A stretch of DNA of 64,000 nt from Corynebacterium ciconiae DSM 44920 (GTDB taxonomy: Bacteria > Actinomycetota > Actinomycetes > Mycobacteriales > Mycobacteriaceae): NCBI RefSeq assembly GCF_030440575.1, contig NZ_CP047189.1, positions 1,054,001 to 1,118,000 on the forward strand. The letters are read 5' to 3'. Shown piece by piece: positions 11,163 to 20,852 of this stretch; position 1 is the stretch's first letter; each line of letters begins with the position of its first letter. The notes under the pieces are model-generated. The model was given only the letters and a program-made list of their open reading frames with translations. It did no database searches and had not been told where the DNA came from. Both the position numbers and the translations under genes were made by a program.

Positions 11163-13366
11163 CGCTCGTTATCCAGCCGGTACCACTGCGCGGACAGCGC
11201 TGGGATGTGCAGCGTAGTGGAGTAGGGGTAGCCGTCCCAGGCGTTATCGGCGGCGTCGAAACCGCTGCCGATATCGTTGGCCGCCCCCTCATAGGCACCC
11301 GCGTCGGTGTTGAGAATCAGCGACCAATGTCCAGCCTCGGGCACACCGACGGTGTAGGCCGGCTGGGAGGAACCACCGAAGTTGAACACGCACAACAGCT
11401 TCTCGCCCTGATCGCCGGTGCGGTAGAAAGCGAGAATGTTGTTGTCCGCGTCATCGGATTTCGCCCAGCGGAAACCAGCCGGATCGCTGTCGAGCGAGTA
11501 GAGGGCCGGCAGTTCCTTGTAGGTGGAGTTGAGATCGCGCACCAGCTGGTGCACGCCGCGGTGGAACTCTCCCTCCCAGCCGTCCATATCCTCCCAGTCG
11601 ATGGAACGGTTTTCGCTCCACTCCCGCGACTGGGCAAACTCCTGGCCCTGGAAGAGCAGATTCTTGCCCGGGTGAGCCCACATGTAGGCGAGCAGGGTAC
11701 GCACCCCGGCAGCCTTGTTCCACGGATCTCCCGGCATGCGGGTCCAGAGTGTGCCCTTGCCGTGCACGACCTCATCGTGGGAAATGGGCAGCACATAGCG
11801 CTCGGAGTAGGCGTAGACCATCGAGAAGGTGATCTCGTGGTGGTGGTACTTGCGGTTGATGGGATCCTGCGAGAAGTATTCGAGGGTGTCGTTCATCCAG
11901 CCCATGTTCCACTTCAAGGAAAACCCCAAGCCGTCGTTGTAGGTGGGGGCGGTCACCCCTGGCCATGAGGTGGATTCCTCGGCGATAGTCAGCACTCCAG
12001 GGAAGGTGTTGGCCACGGTGGCGTTCACTTCTTGCAGAAGCTGCTTGGCCTCGAGGTTTTCGCGGCCGCCGAACTGGTTGGGCAGCCATTCGCCCTCATT
12101 GCGGGAGTAGTCCAAATAGAGCATGGAGGCCACCGCGTCCACGCGCAGGCCGTCGATGTGAAACTCCTTGCACCAGTACAGCGCGTTGGCCACGAGGAAG
12201 TTGCGGACCTCGGTGCGGCCGAAGTCGAAGACATAGGTGCCCCAGTCCTTTTGCTCGCCGCGGCGCCAATCCGGGTGCTCGTAGAGCGGCTCGCCGTCAA
12301 AGCGAGCAAGGGCGAACTCGTCCTTGGGGAAGTGTGCCGGCACCCAGTCCACGATCACGCCGATGCCTCGAGCGTGGAAGGCATCCACCAAGGCGCGGAA
12401 CTGATCCGGGGTGCCCCACCGCGAGGTGGGTGCGTAGTAGCCGGAGACCTGGTAGCCCCACGAGCCGCCGAAGGGGTGCTCGGCCACAGGAAGGAACTCC
12501 ACGTGGGTGTAGCCCATGTGATCCACATAGTCCACCAGCTCCACGGCGAGATCCTCATAGGTGCGACCCTGTTTCCACGAGCCGAGGTGCACCTCGTAGA
12601 CACTCATCGGCTCGGCCTGGGCGTTCGACCGCGCCCGAGTGGTAATCCACGCATCGTCTTTCCACTCATAGGTGGATTCCGTCACGATCGAACCGGTCGC
12701 CGGCGGCACCTCCGCCTGACGGGCTAACGGATCGGCCTTGTCGCGACGATGCCCCTGCTTGGTCTGGATGGCGTACTTGTACACCTCGCCGACCCCGACT
12801 CCAGGGATGAACACTTCCCACACCCCGGAGGAGCCGAGCGAGCGCATCGGGTACTGCGCCGGATTCCAGCCGGAGAAACTACCCACCACGGCGACACCGA
12901 TCGCATTCGGCGCCCATACCGCGAAGGAGGTGCCCACCACGGGCCCCATCTCCGTATCGATCGTGCGCACATGCGAGCCCAGCACCTCCCACAGCCGCTC
13001 GTGTCGCCCCTCACCAATGAGGTACAGGTCCGTTTCACCCAAGGTGGGCAGGAAGTGATAGCCGTCCGCCACTGTGCGCGGCTGCATACCGGGCCACGTC
13101 ACGCGCAGGCGGTAGTCAATCGGCTCCGAAGAGGGCAGGAGGGCGGCGAAAATACCGTCGGTGGTGTGGACGGCCTCTAGGGTGGTGCCGTCGGCGGTGA
13201 GGATCTCCACTCGCTCCGCGCCAGGCTGGCGAGTACGGATCACCGCGCCACTGGGGGTCGCGTGCCAGCCGTAGAAAGCGTGCGGGTCGTGATGCTGGCA
13301 GAAGCGCAGCCGTTGCAGGTCGTGGTCAGGGATGCCGAGGGTGGGATCGTGAGGATCGAAGGGCAT
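11159..13366 (-). CDS. glgB: 1,4-alpha-glucan branching enzyme
   Basis: Introduces alpha-1,6 branches into glycogen or the GlgE-made alpha-glucan. 735 residues, normal length, with the N-terminal CBM48 domain and GH13 barrel. Catalytic signatures are [33 protein letters not shown] and [16 protein letters not shown] 13366 gives [14 protein letters not shown]48 sequence follows closely. Motif A (12431-12440) is accommodated as YYA in [12 protein letters not shown]. The stop overlaps the convergent upstream gene by four bases (CTAG). Confidence 0.95.
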   Translation of the reverse strand: MPFDPHDPTLGIPDHDLQRLRFCQHHDPHAFYGWHATPSGAVIRTRQPGAERVEILTADGTTLEAVHTTDGIFAALLPSSEPIDYRLRVTWPGMQPRTVADGYHFLPTLGETDLYLIGEGRHERLWEVLGSHVRTIDTEMGPVVGTSFAVWAPNAIGVAVVGSFSGWNPAQYPMRSLGSSGVWEVFIPGVGVGEVYKYAIQTKQGHRRDKADPLARQAEVPPATGSIVTESTYEWKDDAWITTRARSNAQAEPMSVYEVHLGSWKQGRTYEDLAVELVDYVDHMGYTHVEFLPVAEHPFGGSWGYQVSGYYAPTSRWGTPDQFRALVDAFHARGIGVIVDWVPAHFPKDEFALARFDGEPLYEHPDWRRGEQKDWGTYVFDFGRTEVRNFLVANALYWCKEFHIDGLRVDAVASMLYLDYSRNEGEWLPNQFGGRENLEAKQLLQEVNATVANTFPGVLTIAEESTSWPGVTAPTYNDGLGFSLKWNMGWMNDTLEYFSQDPINRKYHHHEITFSMVYAYSERYVLPISHDEVVHGKGTLWTRMPGDPWNKAAGVRTLLAYMWAHPGKNLLFQGQEFAQSREWSENRSIDWEDMDGWEGEFHRGVHQLVRDLNSTYKELPALYSLDSDPAGFRWAKSDDADNNILAFYRTGDQGEKLLCVFNFGGSSQPAYTVGVPEAGHWSLILNTDAGAYEGAANDIGSGFDAADNAWDGYPYSTTLHIPALSAQWYRLDNER

Positions 13367-13407
13367 GGGGTGAGCTTTCTTATCTACAAGGTGGATTGTC
13401 GAAGATC

Positions 13408-13426
13408 GCTACTACGCATCAGAGTT
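13408..13426. repeat. Motif A copy
   Basis: GCTACTACGCATCAGAGTT, the full form on the minus strand, 42 bases before the glgB start. Confidence 0.85.
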
Positions 13427-13515
13427 ACGCCGGGAAATGGTGAGCCCGTGGGGCTTGCCTGGCGCCTGAAGCGGCGGCGGGAAATCAGCAATAAAACGCG
13501 ATGGATACAAGCGGC

Positions 13516-13549
13516 GATGCCCGCCGTATACAGCGGATATACGGGCATC
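13516..13549. other. Stable hairpin between glgE and glgB
   Basis: GATGCCCG-CCG-TATA (13516-13530) pairs with TATACGGGCATC (13538-13549) with a three-base bulge and a 7-base loop. There is no T-run on either side; processing, attenuation or weak termination are possible. Confidence 0.45.
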
Positions 13550-13619
13550 GAGAGGAGGTATATCGTCAGCGGCGAGGAGGAATAAGCGCTTATTAGACGC
13601 CACCTCGCTGCCACCCCCG

Positions 13620-13647
13620 AACTCTGCTGCGTAGTAGCAGCAGAGTT
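13620..13647. repeat. Perfectly palindromic motif A
   Basis: Arms AACTCTGCTGC (13620-13630) and GCAGCAGAGTT (13637-13647) are exact reverse complements around GTAGTA. It lies 32 bases past the glgE stop, where a hairpin could end the glgE message. No T-run follows. Confidence 0.9.
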
Positions 13648-13678
13648 CGGTGTCCCTCAGACCGCTATGGCTGCGGCT

Positions 13679-15709
13679 TTAGAGCCGGTAGTCCTCGATG
13701 CTGCGCCAGGCGAGCTGCTCGCGCCGGGCGGGCGGCACATCGGGCAGGACGAAGATGTGGGCGACGTTCTCCCAGGGTTTGAGGTTGACGTAGTTGTGTG
13801 CGCCCCAGGTGTAGCGGCTGCCGGTGATCTGGTCGGCGACTTCGAACTGGGCGTCCCAGTCTTGGCCGATGGCTTCCATGTTGAGGTGCACGGTGGCTTC
13901 GTGCTCGTTCCACGGGTCGAGGTTGACGATCACGAGCACGGTGTTGCCGGTGAGGGCGTCCACCTTGGAGTAGGCGATCATCTGGTCGGAGTCGATGTCG
14001 TGGAAGTGGATAGCACGCAGCTGCTGGAGGGCGGGCTGTTCGTGGCGGATCCGGTTAAGGGTGGTGATGTAGGGCTCGAGGGAGTCGCCATTGCGCAGTG
14101 CCCCGTCGAAGTCGCGGGGGCGCAGCTGGTATTTCTCGGAGTCCATGTATTCCTCGCTGCCAGGTGCCACGGCTTCGCCTTCGTAGAGTTCGAAGCCGGA
14201 GTACATGCCCCACAGCGGGGAGAGGGTGGTGGCCAGTGCGGCACGAATAGCGAAGGCGCCGCGGCCGCCTTCTTGGAGGGAGGCGTGCAAAATGTCGGGG
14301 GTGTTGACAAAGAGATTAGGCCGGGAGATATCGGCCATGCGGGCGATTTCGAGGCCGAACTCAGTGAGCTCCTGCTTGGAGGTTTGCCAAGTGAAGTAGG
14401 TGTAGCTCTGGGAGAAGCCTGCCTTGGCTAGGCCGTAGAGGCGGGGCCGGCGGGTGAAGGCCTCGGCGAGGAAGATCACCTCGGGGTTGGTTTCGTGCAC
14501 GGTGGCGATGAGCCATTCCCAGAAGTTGGTGGGTTTGGTGTGCGGGTTATCCACGCGGAAGGTGGTGACGCCGCGCTTGATCCAGAACTTCACTACGCGC
14601 AGGATTTCCTCGTAGATGCCCTGCTGGTCGTTGTCGAAGTTCAGCGGGTAGATGTCTTGGTACTTCTTGGGCGGGTTCTCCGCGTAGGCGATGGTGCCAT
14701 CGGGCAACACAGTGAACCATTCGGGGTGTTCTGCGGCCCAGGGGTGATCGGGGGCGCACTGCAGCGCCAGATCGAGGGCGATCTCGAGGTCGAGTTCCTT
14801 GGCGCGCGCGATGAGCTGGTCGAAGTCATCGAGGGTGCCGAGCTTGGGGTGTACGGCATCGTGGCCGCCGTCAGCGGAGCCGATGGCCCACGGCGATCCC
14901 ACATCCTCCGGTTCGGGAACAAGGGTGTTGTTGCGGCCTTTGCGGTTGATCTCGCCGATGGGGTGAATCGGCGGGAAGTAGACGGTGTCGAAGCCCATGG
15001 CTTTGATTCGGGGGAGTTGTTCGGCGGTGCTGGCGAAGGTGCCATGCACCGGGGCGCCGGTGTCATCCCATCCGCCGGTTGAGCGGGGGAAGAGCTCATA
15101 CCAGGAGCTCACGAGGGCCTTGCGGCGCATGACCTCCACTTTATGGGTGCGGCCGCGGGTCAGTAGTTCGCGCAGCGGGTGCAGATCGAGAATGCCGATG
15201 ACATCCTTCGACAGTGCTGGGGCCACGCGGGCGCGCACATCGGCGTCGGAGCGCAGGGTGGCGGCGACGTCGAGAAGCTGCTCGTAGTAGGCCTTCGGTG
15301 CGCCCTTGGCTGCGCGTTCGAAGAGCTGGGCGCCGGTTTCGAGATCGTTGGCCAGCTCGGCGGCGGTTTGGCCGGCGTGAATCTTGGCGGTCACCGCGTG
15401 GCGCCAAGTGGCCATCGGATCCGACCACGCGTCCACTCGGAAGCTCCACTGGCCGGGCACATCGGGCACAAAGATTGCGTGGTGCTCGTCTTGGTCGAAG
15501 GAATCGGCACTCATCGGGATGCGCTTCATCTTCGGGGCCACCGAGGACTCCTTAGGGCCCTTGACATTGAGGGTGGCGGAGATAGCATCATGCCCCTCGC
15601 GCCAGATCAAGGCGAAGACGGGAACGACCTCACCTACCACGGCCTTAGAGGGGCAACGATTCCCGGAGATGTACGGGCGGACGTCATCGATACCGAGTCT
15701 GCCAGTCAC
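13679..15709 (-). CDS. glgE: Alpha-1,4-glucan:maltose-1-phosphate maltosyltransferase
   Basis: Extends alpha-glucan using maltose-1-phosphate; with GlgB it forms the GlgE pathway. 676 residues from GTG 15709 (VTGRLGIDDVRPYISG), the start that matches the family. An in-frame extension to 15904 would add 65 unrelated residues. GH13_3 signatures are visible: YFPPIHPIGEINRKGRNN, GVTTFRVDNPHTKP with the nucleophile Asp, and EVIFLAEAFTRRP with the acid Glu. A possible promoter lies at 15770-15798 on the minus strand. Confidence 0.93.
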   Translation of the reverse strand: MTGRLGIDDVRPYISGNRCPSKAVVGEVVPVFALIWREGHDAISATLNVKGPKESSVAPKMKRIPMSADSFDQDEHHAIFVPDVPGQWSFRVDAWSDPMATWRHAVTAKIHAGQTAAELANDLETGAQLFERAAKGAPKAYYEQLLDVAATLRSDADVRARVAPALSKDVIGILDLHPLRELLTRGRTHKVEVMRRKALVSSWYELFPRSTGGWDDTGAPVHGTFASTAEQLPRIKAMGFDTVYFPPIHPIGEINRKGRNNTLVPEPEDVGSPWAIGSADGGHDAVHPKLGTLDDFDQLIARAKELDLEIALDLALQCAPDHPWAAEHPEWFTVLPDGTIAYAENPPKKYQDIYPLNFDNDQQGIYEEILRVVKFWIKRGVTTFRVDNPHTKPTNFWEWLIATVHETNPEVIFLAEAFTRRPRLYGLAKAGFSQSYTYFTWQTSKQELTEFGLEIARMADISRPNLFVNTPDILHASLQEGGRGAFAIRAALATTLSPLWGMYSGFELYEGEAVAPGSEEYMDSEKYQLRPRDFDGALRNGDSLEPYITTLNRIRHEQPALQQLRAIHFHDIDSDQMIAYSKVDALTGNTVLVIVNLDPWNEHEATVHLNMEAIGQDWDAQFEVADQITGSRYTWGAHNYVNLKPWENVAHIFVLPDVPPARREQLAWRSIEDYRL

Positions 15710-15769
15710 AATAGACACCACTTTCTCTCGCTCCGCGCCATCGTTGATGAGTGATAAGCGCGGGCTATT

Positions 15770-15798
15770 TCTATAGACGATGCGACGTTGATCCCCAA
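15770..15798 (-). promoter_or_regulatory. Possible glgE promoter
   Basis: On the minus strand TTGGGG (15793-15798) and TATAGA (15770-15775) are 17 bases apart, about 60 bases before the glgE start. Confidence 0.35.
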
Positions 15799-15874
15799 GT
15801 CTACTGGCTTCAGAGGGGATGTACAGGCTGCTCCTTTTGGAATCTTGACCACAGTGATGCGGCATGTGCTGTGC

Positions 15875-15890
15875 GCTTATCGACGTCACC
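15875..15890. repeat. Motif B copy
   Basis: GCTTATCGACGTCACC in the divergent space between glgE and the ABC ATPase gene; one base differs from the usual GACGCCACC. Confidence 0.8.
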
Positions 15891-16002
15891 TCCCCTCCCA
15901 TCACCCCCTCTCACCAGCTTCGATCCGCTGGGTGGCTGCAGCTGAGGGAGTGCAGGGTGTGGCTCACCCACCGCGGTGCATTTTTCCGCCATGATGGAGG
16001 CT

Positions 16003-16848
16003 ATGAGTTCCTCGCCGATAGCCCCCACCGACCCGGACCTATTGATCGATTTTCGCGACATCTCCTTTGTGCGCGATGGCCGCACCTTGCTGGGTGATAT
16101 CACCTGGCAGGTGGAGTTGGATGAGCGCTGGGTTGTGATCGGCCCGAACGGGGCTGGGAAAACCACGCTGTTTCGCCTCGCTGCTGCGGAGGCTTTCCCC
16201 ACCAGTGGCGTGGCGTTTCTCATGGGCGAGCAGGTAGGTAAAACCGATATGCGTGATCTGCGCACCATGATCGGCATGACCTCCTCGGCGATCGGCGGGC
16301 GCATCCCCGAGAACGAAAAAGTCGCCGATCTGGTGATCTCCGCCGGCTATGCCATCTTGGGGCGCTGGCGCGAGGCATATGAGGACATGGATTTCGAGCA
16401 CGCCATCGACACCCTCGAGCAGGTGGGGGCGCTACATTTGCGGGACCGCACCTGGGGAACGTTGAGTGAGGGCGAGAAGAAGCGCGTGCTCATCGCGCGG
16501 GCGCTAATGACGAACCCCGAGCTGCTCCTGCTGGACGAGCCGGGTGCGGGGCTTGACCTCGGCGGGCGCGAGGACCTCGTCGGATATTTGGGTGAGCTCG
16601 CCATGGACCCCGATGCGCCGGCCACGGTGATGATCACTCACCACGTGGAGGAAATTCCGCGCGGCTTCACCCACGCGATGCTTCTCGATGAAGGCGGCAT
16701 CGTGGCCCAGGGCCTCATCGACGATGTCCTCACGAGCGAAAACCTCACCACCACCTTCCACCAGCAGATCACCCTCGATCGTATCGACGGGCGCTACTTC
16801 GCGCGCCGAGCGCGCACCGGCGGCGCCCACCGCGCCCCGCGCTCCTAG
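16003..16848 (+). CDS. Stand-alone ABC transporter ATP-binding protein
   Basis: 281 residues with a complete ABC ATPase: Walker A GPNGAGKTTLF near residue 48, the signature LSEGEKKRVLIARAL, Walker B LLLLDEPGAGLDL and the switch His in TVMITHHVEEI. No permease gene is adjacent, so partners are unknown; it resembles the YlmA/ModF type of soluble ATPase. ATG 16003 (MSSSPIAPTDPDLLIDF) is preferred over upstream in-frame ATGs. CATGAT seven bases before it could be a leaderless -10. Confidence 0.85.
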   Translation: MSSSPIAPTDPDLLIDFRDISFVRDGRTLLGDITWQVELDERWVVIGPNGAGKTTLFRLAAAEAFPTSGVAFLMGEQVGKTDMRDLRTMIGMTSSAIGGRIPENEKVADLVISAGYAILGRWREAYEDMDFEHAIDTLEQVGALHLRDRTWGTLSEGEKKRVLIARALMTNPELLLLDEPGAGLDLGGREDLVGYLGELAMDPDAPATVMITHHVEEIPRGFTHAMLLDEGGIVAQGLIDDVLTSENLTTTFHQQITLDRIDGRYFARRARTGGAHRAPRS

Positions 16849-16849
16849 G

Positions 16850-16868
16850 GCTACTACGCATCAGAGTT
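16850..16868. repeat. Motif A copy touching a start codon
   Basis: GCTACTACGCATCAGAGTT fills the whole gap between the ABC ATPase stop and the NUDIX ATG at 16869. Confidence 0.85.
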
Positions 16869-17690
16869 ATGGACCGCCCCACCGCCCGGGATCTCTCCCA
16901 AACTCCTTTCACGCCAACGCCAGGGTGCTGCGCCCCAACGCCGCGCCGGGCCGCGACTGTGGTGCTGGTGCGCGATGGCGACTGGGGGTTGGAGGTGTAT
17001 GCCCAGCACCGGGTGAGCTCGATGCCCACCTTCCCCTCAGCCACGGTGTTTCCAGGCGGTGGGGTGGACCCGGGAGACTATCTAGCCCCAGGGTTTCGCG
17101 CCGAGGTATGGCAAGGCCCGAGCGCACACCAGTGGGGTAAGGATCTCGGTGTCGATCCTGCCGATGCCGTGGCCATAGTGACGGCCGCGGTGCGGGAGCT
17201 GTTTGAAGAAACCGGCACGCTCATCGCCCAGCATCGCAGTGGCGAGCTCTTGCACCACGCCGGGCGCTACCACCATCAACGCGTGGAATTGGAGAGCAAA
17301 CGGCGTGGGTTCGCCCAGTTCCTGCAGCAACAGCAGCTGCTGCTGGCGTCGTCACGGCTGCACCCCTTCGCTCGCTGGATTGGGCCACCTGGGGCCGAGC
17401 GGCAATTCGACGCCTTTTCTTTTGTGGTGCGCGCCCCAGCGGAGCAGGTGCCCGATGCAGTATCTGGGGAGACCGCGACCGCCGGTTGGTATCGCCCCAG
17501 CGAGCTCCTCGCCGACTGGGAGGGTGGGAAAATCCAGCTAGTGCTACCAACATGGTCAAAACTGCAGGTGCTCAGCGCCGTGAACTCCGTGGCCGAGCTA
17601 TGGGCGACGCTGCCGGAGGTGGATATGGAGCCGATCGTCGATAAGCCGGAATGCAATAGCTATTTCGGGCGCGTGATCTCTGATGCGTAG
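16869..17690 (+). CDS. NUDIX hydrolase
   Basis: 273 residues. The NUDIX box is recognisable as GGGVDPGD followed further on by AAVRELFEETGTL, carrying the REx2EExGT metal-binding core near residues 108-118. The substrate cannot be told; long NUDIX proteins of this type are often CoA or nucleotide-sugar pyrophosphatases. The gene is bracketed by motif A: one copy ends exactly at its ATG and another supplies its last codons and stop (GAT GCG TAG). Confidence 0.85.
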   Translation: MDRPTARDLSQTPFTPTPGCCAPTPRRAATVVLVRDGDWGLEVYAQHRVSSMPTFPSATVFPGGGVDPGDYLAPGFRAEVWQGPSAHQWGKDLGVDPADAVAIVTAAVRELFEETGTLIAQHRSGELLHHAGRYHHQRVELESKRRGFAQFLQQQQLLLASSRLHPFARWIGPPGAERQFDAFSFVVRAPAEQVPDAVSGETATAGWYRPSELLADWEGGKIQLVLPTWSKLQVLSAVNSVAELWATLPEVDMEPIVDKPECNSYFGRVISDA

Positions 17691-17694
17691 TAGC
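17678..17694. repeat. Motif A copy supplying a stop codon
   Basis: CTCTGATGCGTAGTAGC overlaps the NUDIX stop TAG at 17688-17690. Confidence 0.85.
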
Positions 17695-17709
17695 TTCATA
17701 GGCGGCCAC

Positions 17710-17715
17710 TAGACT
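17710..17715 (+). promoter_or_regulatory. -10 box, leaderless type
   Basis: TAGACT ends eight bases before ATG 17724. Confidence 0.5.
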
Positions 17716-17723
17716 GGGCGATT

Positions 17724-18896
17724 ATGTCCTTTATCCCCAGCGAGGTCAGTTTTCTAGCGACCCACCAGGAAGCGATCGAGCAGTGGGCGCGGGAGCATGC
17801 GTGCACACAGGCGAGCATGATCGCAGATCACGCCGCGGCGCGTACTGAGTTTGGCGACTATGGCCGCGCCGTCATCGAGCTCATCAGCGCCCGCCGTTCA
17901 GCGGCACAGAAGTTTCACGCCCCGAGCTCGAGTCTCCTGATGTGCCATGAATCGGCCCAGCAGGCCACCCCGTGGCAGGTGGCTGCCGCGCGCGCTCAGC
18001 GGCTACGCGAGCTGTGCGGAAACGAGGCGCTGGTGCACGATGCCACCTGTTCGATCGCTAGCGAGGGGCTCGAGGCCCAGCGGGCGGGGCTGCGCTATGT
18101 GGGCTCGGATCTCGACGCTGCGCGAGTGGCCATGGCAGTGCACAATCTGGCGGCGCATCGCTGTGTGCGCGCAGACGCCCTGAAGCCCGTGGTGCCAAGC
18201 GCCGATGTGGTCATCGCCGATCCGGCGCGCCGGGCTGGTGGGCGGCGGATCACGAAAGTGGAGGATCTCGTGCCGCCGCTGCCTGATCTGGTGGCTGCCT
18301 ATCCATTGACACCGCTGGTGATTAAGTGTGCCCCAGGCATTGATTATTCTCAGTGGCCTGGCGCGGTCACCGTGGCGAGTGTTGCCGGGGCGGTGAAAGA
18401 GACCTGCCTGTACACCGAGCAGCTGGGTGGTCCCTCGCGCGAGGCGTGGGTGATCAAGGAATCCGGCGAGCTGGAGCGCTACACCAGTGCGGAGGAGCCG
18501 CCGCAGGCTCAGGTCGGCGAGGTGGGCCGGTTCATAATTGACCCTGATGGGGCTGTGGTGCGGGCGGGGCTGGTGCGCGCCTATGCCGCGCGGCACGGGC
18601 TGTGGATGCTGAATGAGCACATCGCGTATCTCACCGGCGAGGAGATACCGCCGGGGGCGAGTGGCTTCGAGGTGCTCGAGGCGGTGTCGATGAAGCAGCT
18701 GCGTCAGGTGATGAAACGGCGCGATGCGGGCAGCCTGGAAATTTTGGTGCGCGGGGTGGATGTGGATCCAGATGCGTTGCGCAAGAAGTTGAAGCTGCGC
18801 GGATCCAGGCCCTATGCCTGCGTGATTGCGCGGCTTGATCAGGGCGCGATGGCCTTTGTCTGCCATCCGCGGAAGCATTACGATGGTGACCGCTAA
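17724..18896 (+). CDS. THUMP-like class I methyltransferase-fold protein
   Basis: 390 residues. The central part reads as a SAM-methyltransferase fold: LVHDATCSIASEGLEAQRAG, then YVGSDLDAARVAMAVHN (acidic loop), then ADVVIADPARRAGGRRI with a DPAR motif where N6/rRNA methylases have DPPY. The C-terminus (LKLRGSRPYACVIAR) resembles the THUMP-like domain of actinobacterial homologues. The substrate is unknown. It ends 58 bases before etfB and may be unrelated functionally. Confidence 0.75.
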   Translation: MSFIPSEVSFLATHQEAIEQWAREHACTQASMIADHAAARTEFGDYGRAVIELISARRSAAQKFHAPSSSLLMCHESAQQATPWQVAAARAQRLRELCGNEALVHDATCSIASEGLEAQRAGLRYVGSDLDAARVAMAVHNLAAHRCVRADALKPVVPSADVVIADPARRAGGRRITKVEDLVPPLPDLVAAYPLTPLVIKCAPGIDYSQWPGAVTVASVAGAVKETCLYTEQLGGPSREAWVIKESGELERYTSAEEPPQAQVGEVGRFIIDPDGAVVRAGLVRAYAARHGLWMLNEHIAYLTGEEIPPGASGFEVLEAVSMKQLRQVMKRRDAGSLEILVRGVDVDPDALRKKLKLRGSRPYACVIARLDQGAMAFVCHPRKHYDGDR

Positions 18897-18953
18897 GAAA
18901 ATAGACAACAAAAGTGTGTTGAAAAACTACTCCGAAGGAGATTGAACGAGCTC

Positions 18954-19751
18954 ATGCCAGCATTGGTTGCACTGGTCAAGCACGTACCCGATACGTGGTC
19001 CACGAAGTCGCTCGAGGAGGATTTCACCCTCGATCGCGCGGCGGCGGACGAAGTGATCGACGAGATCAACGAGTACTCGGTGGAACAGGCACTACGCATC
19101 AGAGAAGCTCACCCTGACGCGGGCTTCCGGGTGGTGGCGCTGAGCATGGGCACCGAGCGAGCCGAGGAGGCTTTGCGCAAGGCGCTATCCATGGGTGCCG
19201 ATGATGCTGTGTTGCTTGTCGACGATTCTCTGGCGGGCTCCGATGCGATGGGGACAGCTTGGGCCTTGCACAACGCGATCAACACCATCGATGATGTGGC
19301 GCTCATTATTGCCGGTAACGCCTCCTCGGATGGACAGATGGGAATGATCCCAGGCATTTTGGCGGAGTATCGGCAGCTGCCTGCACTCACCACGGTGGCG
19401 GATGTGAGCGTCGATACTGCCGCAGGAGTCGTGGAGGCCACCCGCACTGATCATCAGGGCAGCTACGAGGTGAGCGCCTCGTATCCGGCTGTTGTCTCTA
19501 TCAATGAGCGCGCCGCCAAGCCGCGCTTTCCCAATTTCAAGGGCATCATGGCCGCTAAGAAGGCCGAGATCACTCGCATTGATCTTGCCGCCATCGGCGT
19601 GGATGCCTCCCAGGTGGGGGTGGCGCACTCGGCCACCGTGGTGCAGGCCGCGACGCCGCGTCCGGAGCGTGGATCCGGCGAAATCATCCGCGACCACGGC
19701 GAGGCCGGCAAGGCCATCGCTGATTATTTGGCCAACGAGGGCCTGCTCTAA
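18954..19751 (+). CDS. etfB: Electron transfer flavoprotein beta subunit
   Basis: Beta subunit of the FAD/AMP-containing ETF that collects electrons from acyl-CoA dehydrogenases. 265 residues; the family pattern VALVKHVPDTWS at the N-terminus and the AMP-site region (ALSMGADDAVLLVDD) are clear. ATG 18954 matches homologues; GAAGGAG lies 13 bases upstream. A TTG at 18942 is too close to that site. Motif A with part of its flank (ACTACGCATCAGAG, 19091-19104) encodes LRIRE in frame. Forms a pair with etfA. Confidence 0.93.
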   Translation: MPALVALVKHVPDTWSTKSLEEDFTLDRAAADEVIDEINEYSVEQALRIREAHPDAGFRVVALSMGTERAEEALRKALSMGADDAVLLVDDSLAGSDAMGTAWALHNAINTIDDVALIIAGNASSDGQMGMIPGILAEYRQLPALTTVADVSVDTAAGVVEATRTDHQGSYEVSASYPAVVSINERAAKPRFPNFKGIMAAKKAEITRIDLAAIGVDASQVGVAHSATVVQAATPRPERGSGEIIRDHGEAGKAIADYLANEGLL

Positions 19752-19781
19752 AGCGCAGTCAGAAAGGCGTAGTGAACAACG

Positions 19782-20732
19782 ATGACATACGTACTTGTCA
19801 AGCATTCCCATGGTGAGCTCGACGCAGTCACTGCCGAGCTGATTAGCGCCGGCCGTCAGCTCGGCGATGTCTCTGCTGTGGTGGTTGGAACCCCTGGCAC
19901 CGCAGAGAGCTTCGCCGCTCAACTTGGGCAGTGGGGGGCGGAGATGGTGATCGCCGCGGAGTCGGAGTCCGTGGATAACCGGCTGATCATCCCTGAGGTG
20001 GATGCCCTATCCATGCTCGCCGCCGGGCAGCCGGCACCAATCGTGGTGGCAGCCGGGGTCGTCGGTTCGGAAATCGCCGGACGGCTTGCGGCGCGCGTTG
20101 CCTCCGGTGTGCTCAATGATGTGGTGGGTATTAACCCCGATGGCACCGCCGAGCAGTCCATCTTCGGTGACAGCTACGCGGTCACGGCCGCAGTCGGTGG
20201 CGATAGCCCGATCTATGCGCTGCGCGCCGGGGCGATCACGCCTGACGCCGCCCCCGCCTCCGGGGCGCTAGCCACCATTGATCTGCCGAGCTCTTCGCCG
20301 CTGGACGTTCAGGTGCGCTCCTTCACCCCGGCCGAGCGGGGCGACCGGCCGCAGCTGAGCCAAGCCTCCGTGGTGGTGGCCGGTGGTCGTGGCCTCAGCT
20401 CCGCCGAAGGATTTGCGGAGCTGGCCGAGCCCTTGGCTGATCTTTTCGACGGCGCGGTGGGTGCCACCCGCGATGCCGTGGACGAAGGTTTCTACGATGC
20501 CAACTACCAGATCGGCCAGACCGGCGTGACCGTCTCCCCGGATCTCTACATCGGGCTCGGCCTCTCGGGCGCAATCCAACACAAGTCCGGCATGCAAACC
20601 TCCAAGCGCATCGTGGTGATTAATAACGATGAGGATGCGCCGATCTTCGAGATCGCGGACTTCGGCGTGATCGGCGATGTCGACGACGTGGTGCCGCAGC
20701 TGATCGACGAGATCAACAGTCGCCGCGCTTAA
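19782..20732 (+). CDS. etfA: Electron transfer flavoprotein alpha subunit
   Basis: 316 residues. The C-terminal FAD-binding domain is clear: VVVAGGRGLSSAEGF, GATRDAVDEGFYDANYQIGQTG, and YIGLGLSGAIQHKSGMQTSK. It starts 30 bases after etfB and is presumably co-transcribed. The region after the stop (20737-20785) is GC-rich and can fold imperfectly; a motif A copy follows before the cysteine desulfurase gene. Confidence 0.95.
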   Translation: MTYVLVKHSHGELDAVTAELISAGRQLGDVSAVVVGTPGTAESFAAQLGQWGAEMVIAAESESVDNRLIIPEVDALSMLAAGQPAPIVVAAGVVGSEIAGRLAARVASGVLNDVVGINPDGTAEQSIFGDSYAVTAAVGGDSPIYALRAGAITPDAAPASGALATIDLPSSSPLDVQVRSFTPAERGDRPQLSQASVVVAGGRGLSSAEGFAELAEPLADLFDGAVGATRDAVDEGFYDANYQIGQTGVTVSPDLYIGLGLSGAIQHKSGMQTSKRIVVINNDEDAPIFEIADFGVIGDVDDVVPQLIDEINSRRA

Positions 20733-20800
20733 AGCAGCGAGCCCGCCGCGCACCTGCCTCAAGTGGGCGGTGTGTGCGGCTCGGGCAGTGTGGGATGAAC

Positions 20801-20820
20801 AACTCTGCTGCGTAGTAGCA
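20801..20820. repeat. Full motif A copy
   Basis: AACTCTGCTGCGTAGTAGCA between etfA and the cysteine desulfurase. A partial copy in opposite orientation (ACTACGCAGCA, 20872) lies at the start of the next gene. Confidence 0.9.
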
Positions 20821-20852
20821 CGGCCATAACCCAGATTCAGGGTGAGGAAACA

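Larger units (their letters stand above)
13367..13678. other. Intergenic region between glgE and glgB
   Basis: About 310 bases without a supported gene. It holds a motif A copy (13408-13426), a strong hairpin (13516-13549), a degenerate motif B (13589-13604) and a perfectly palindromic motif A (13620-13647). glgE and glgB point the same way, so this is the intercistronic space and possible glgB promoter region. Confidence 0.7.

Noticed and set aside
15710-15904. N-terminal extension of GlgE
   Set aside because: Sixty-five extra residues cross a likely promoter and a motif B copy; the family begins at VTGRLGIDDV.
16850-16868. Motif A as a promoter -10 (TACGCA eight bases before the NUDIX ATG)
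   Set aside because: The hexamer lacks the final T of the -10 consensus, and most motif copies are inside genes or behind stops, so promoter function cannot explain the family.
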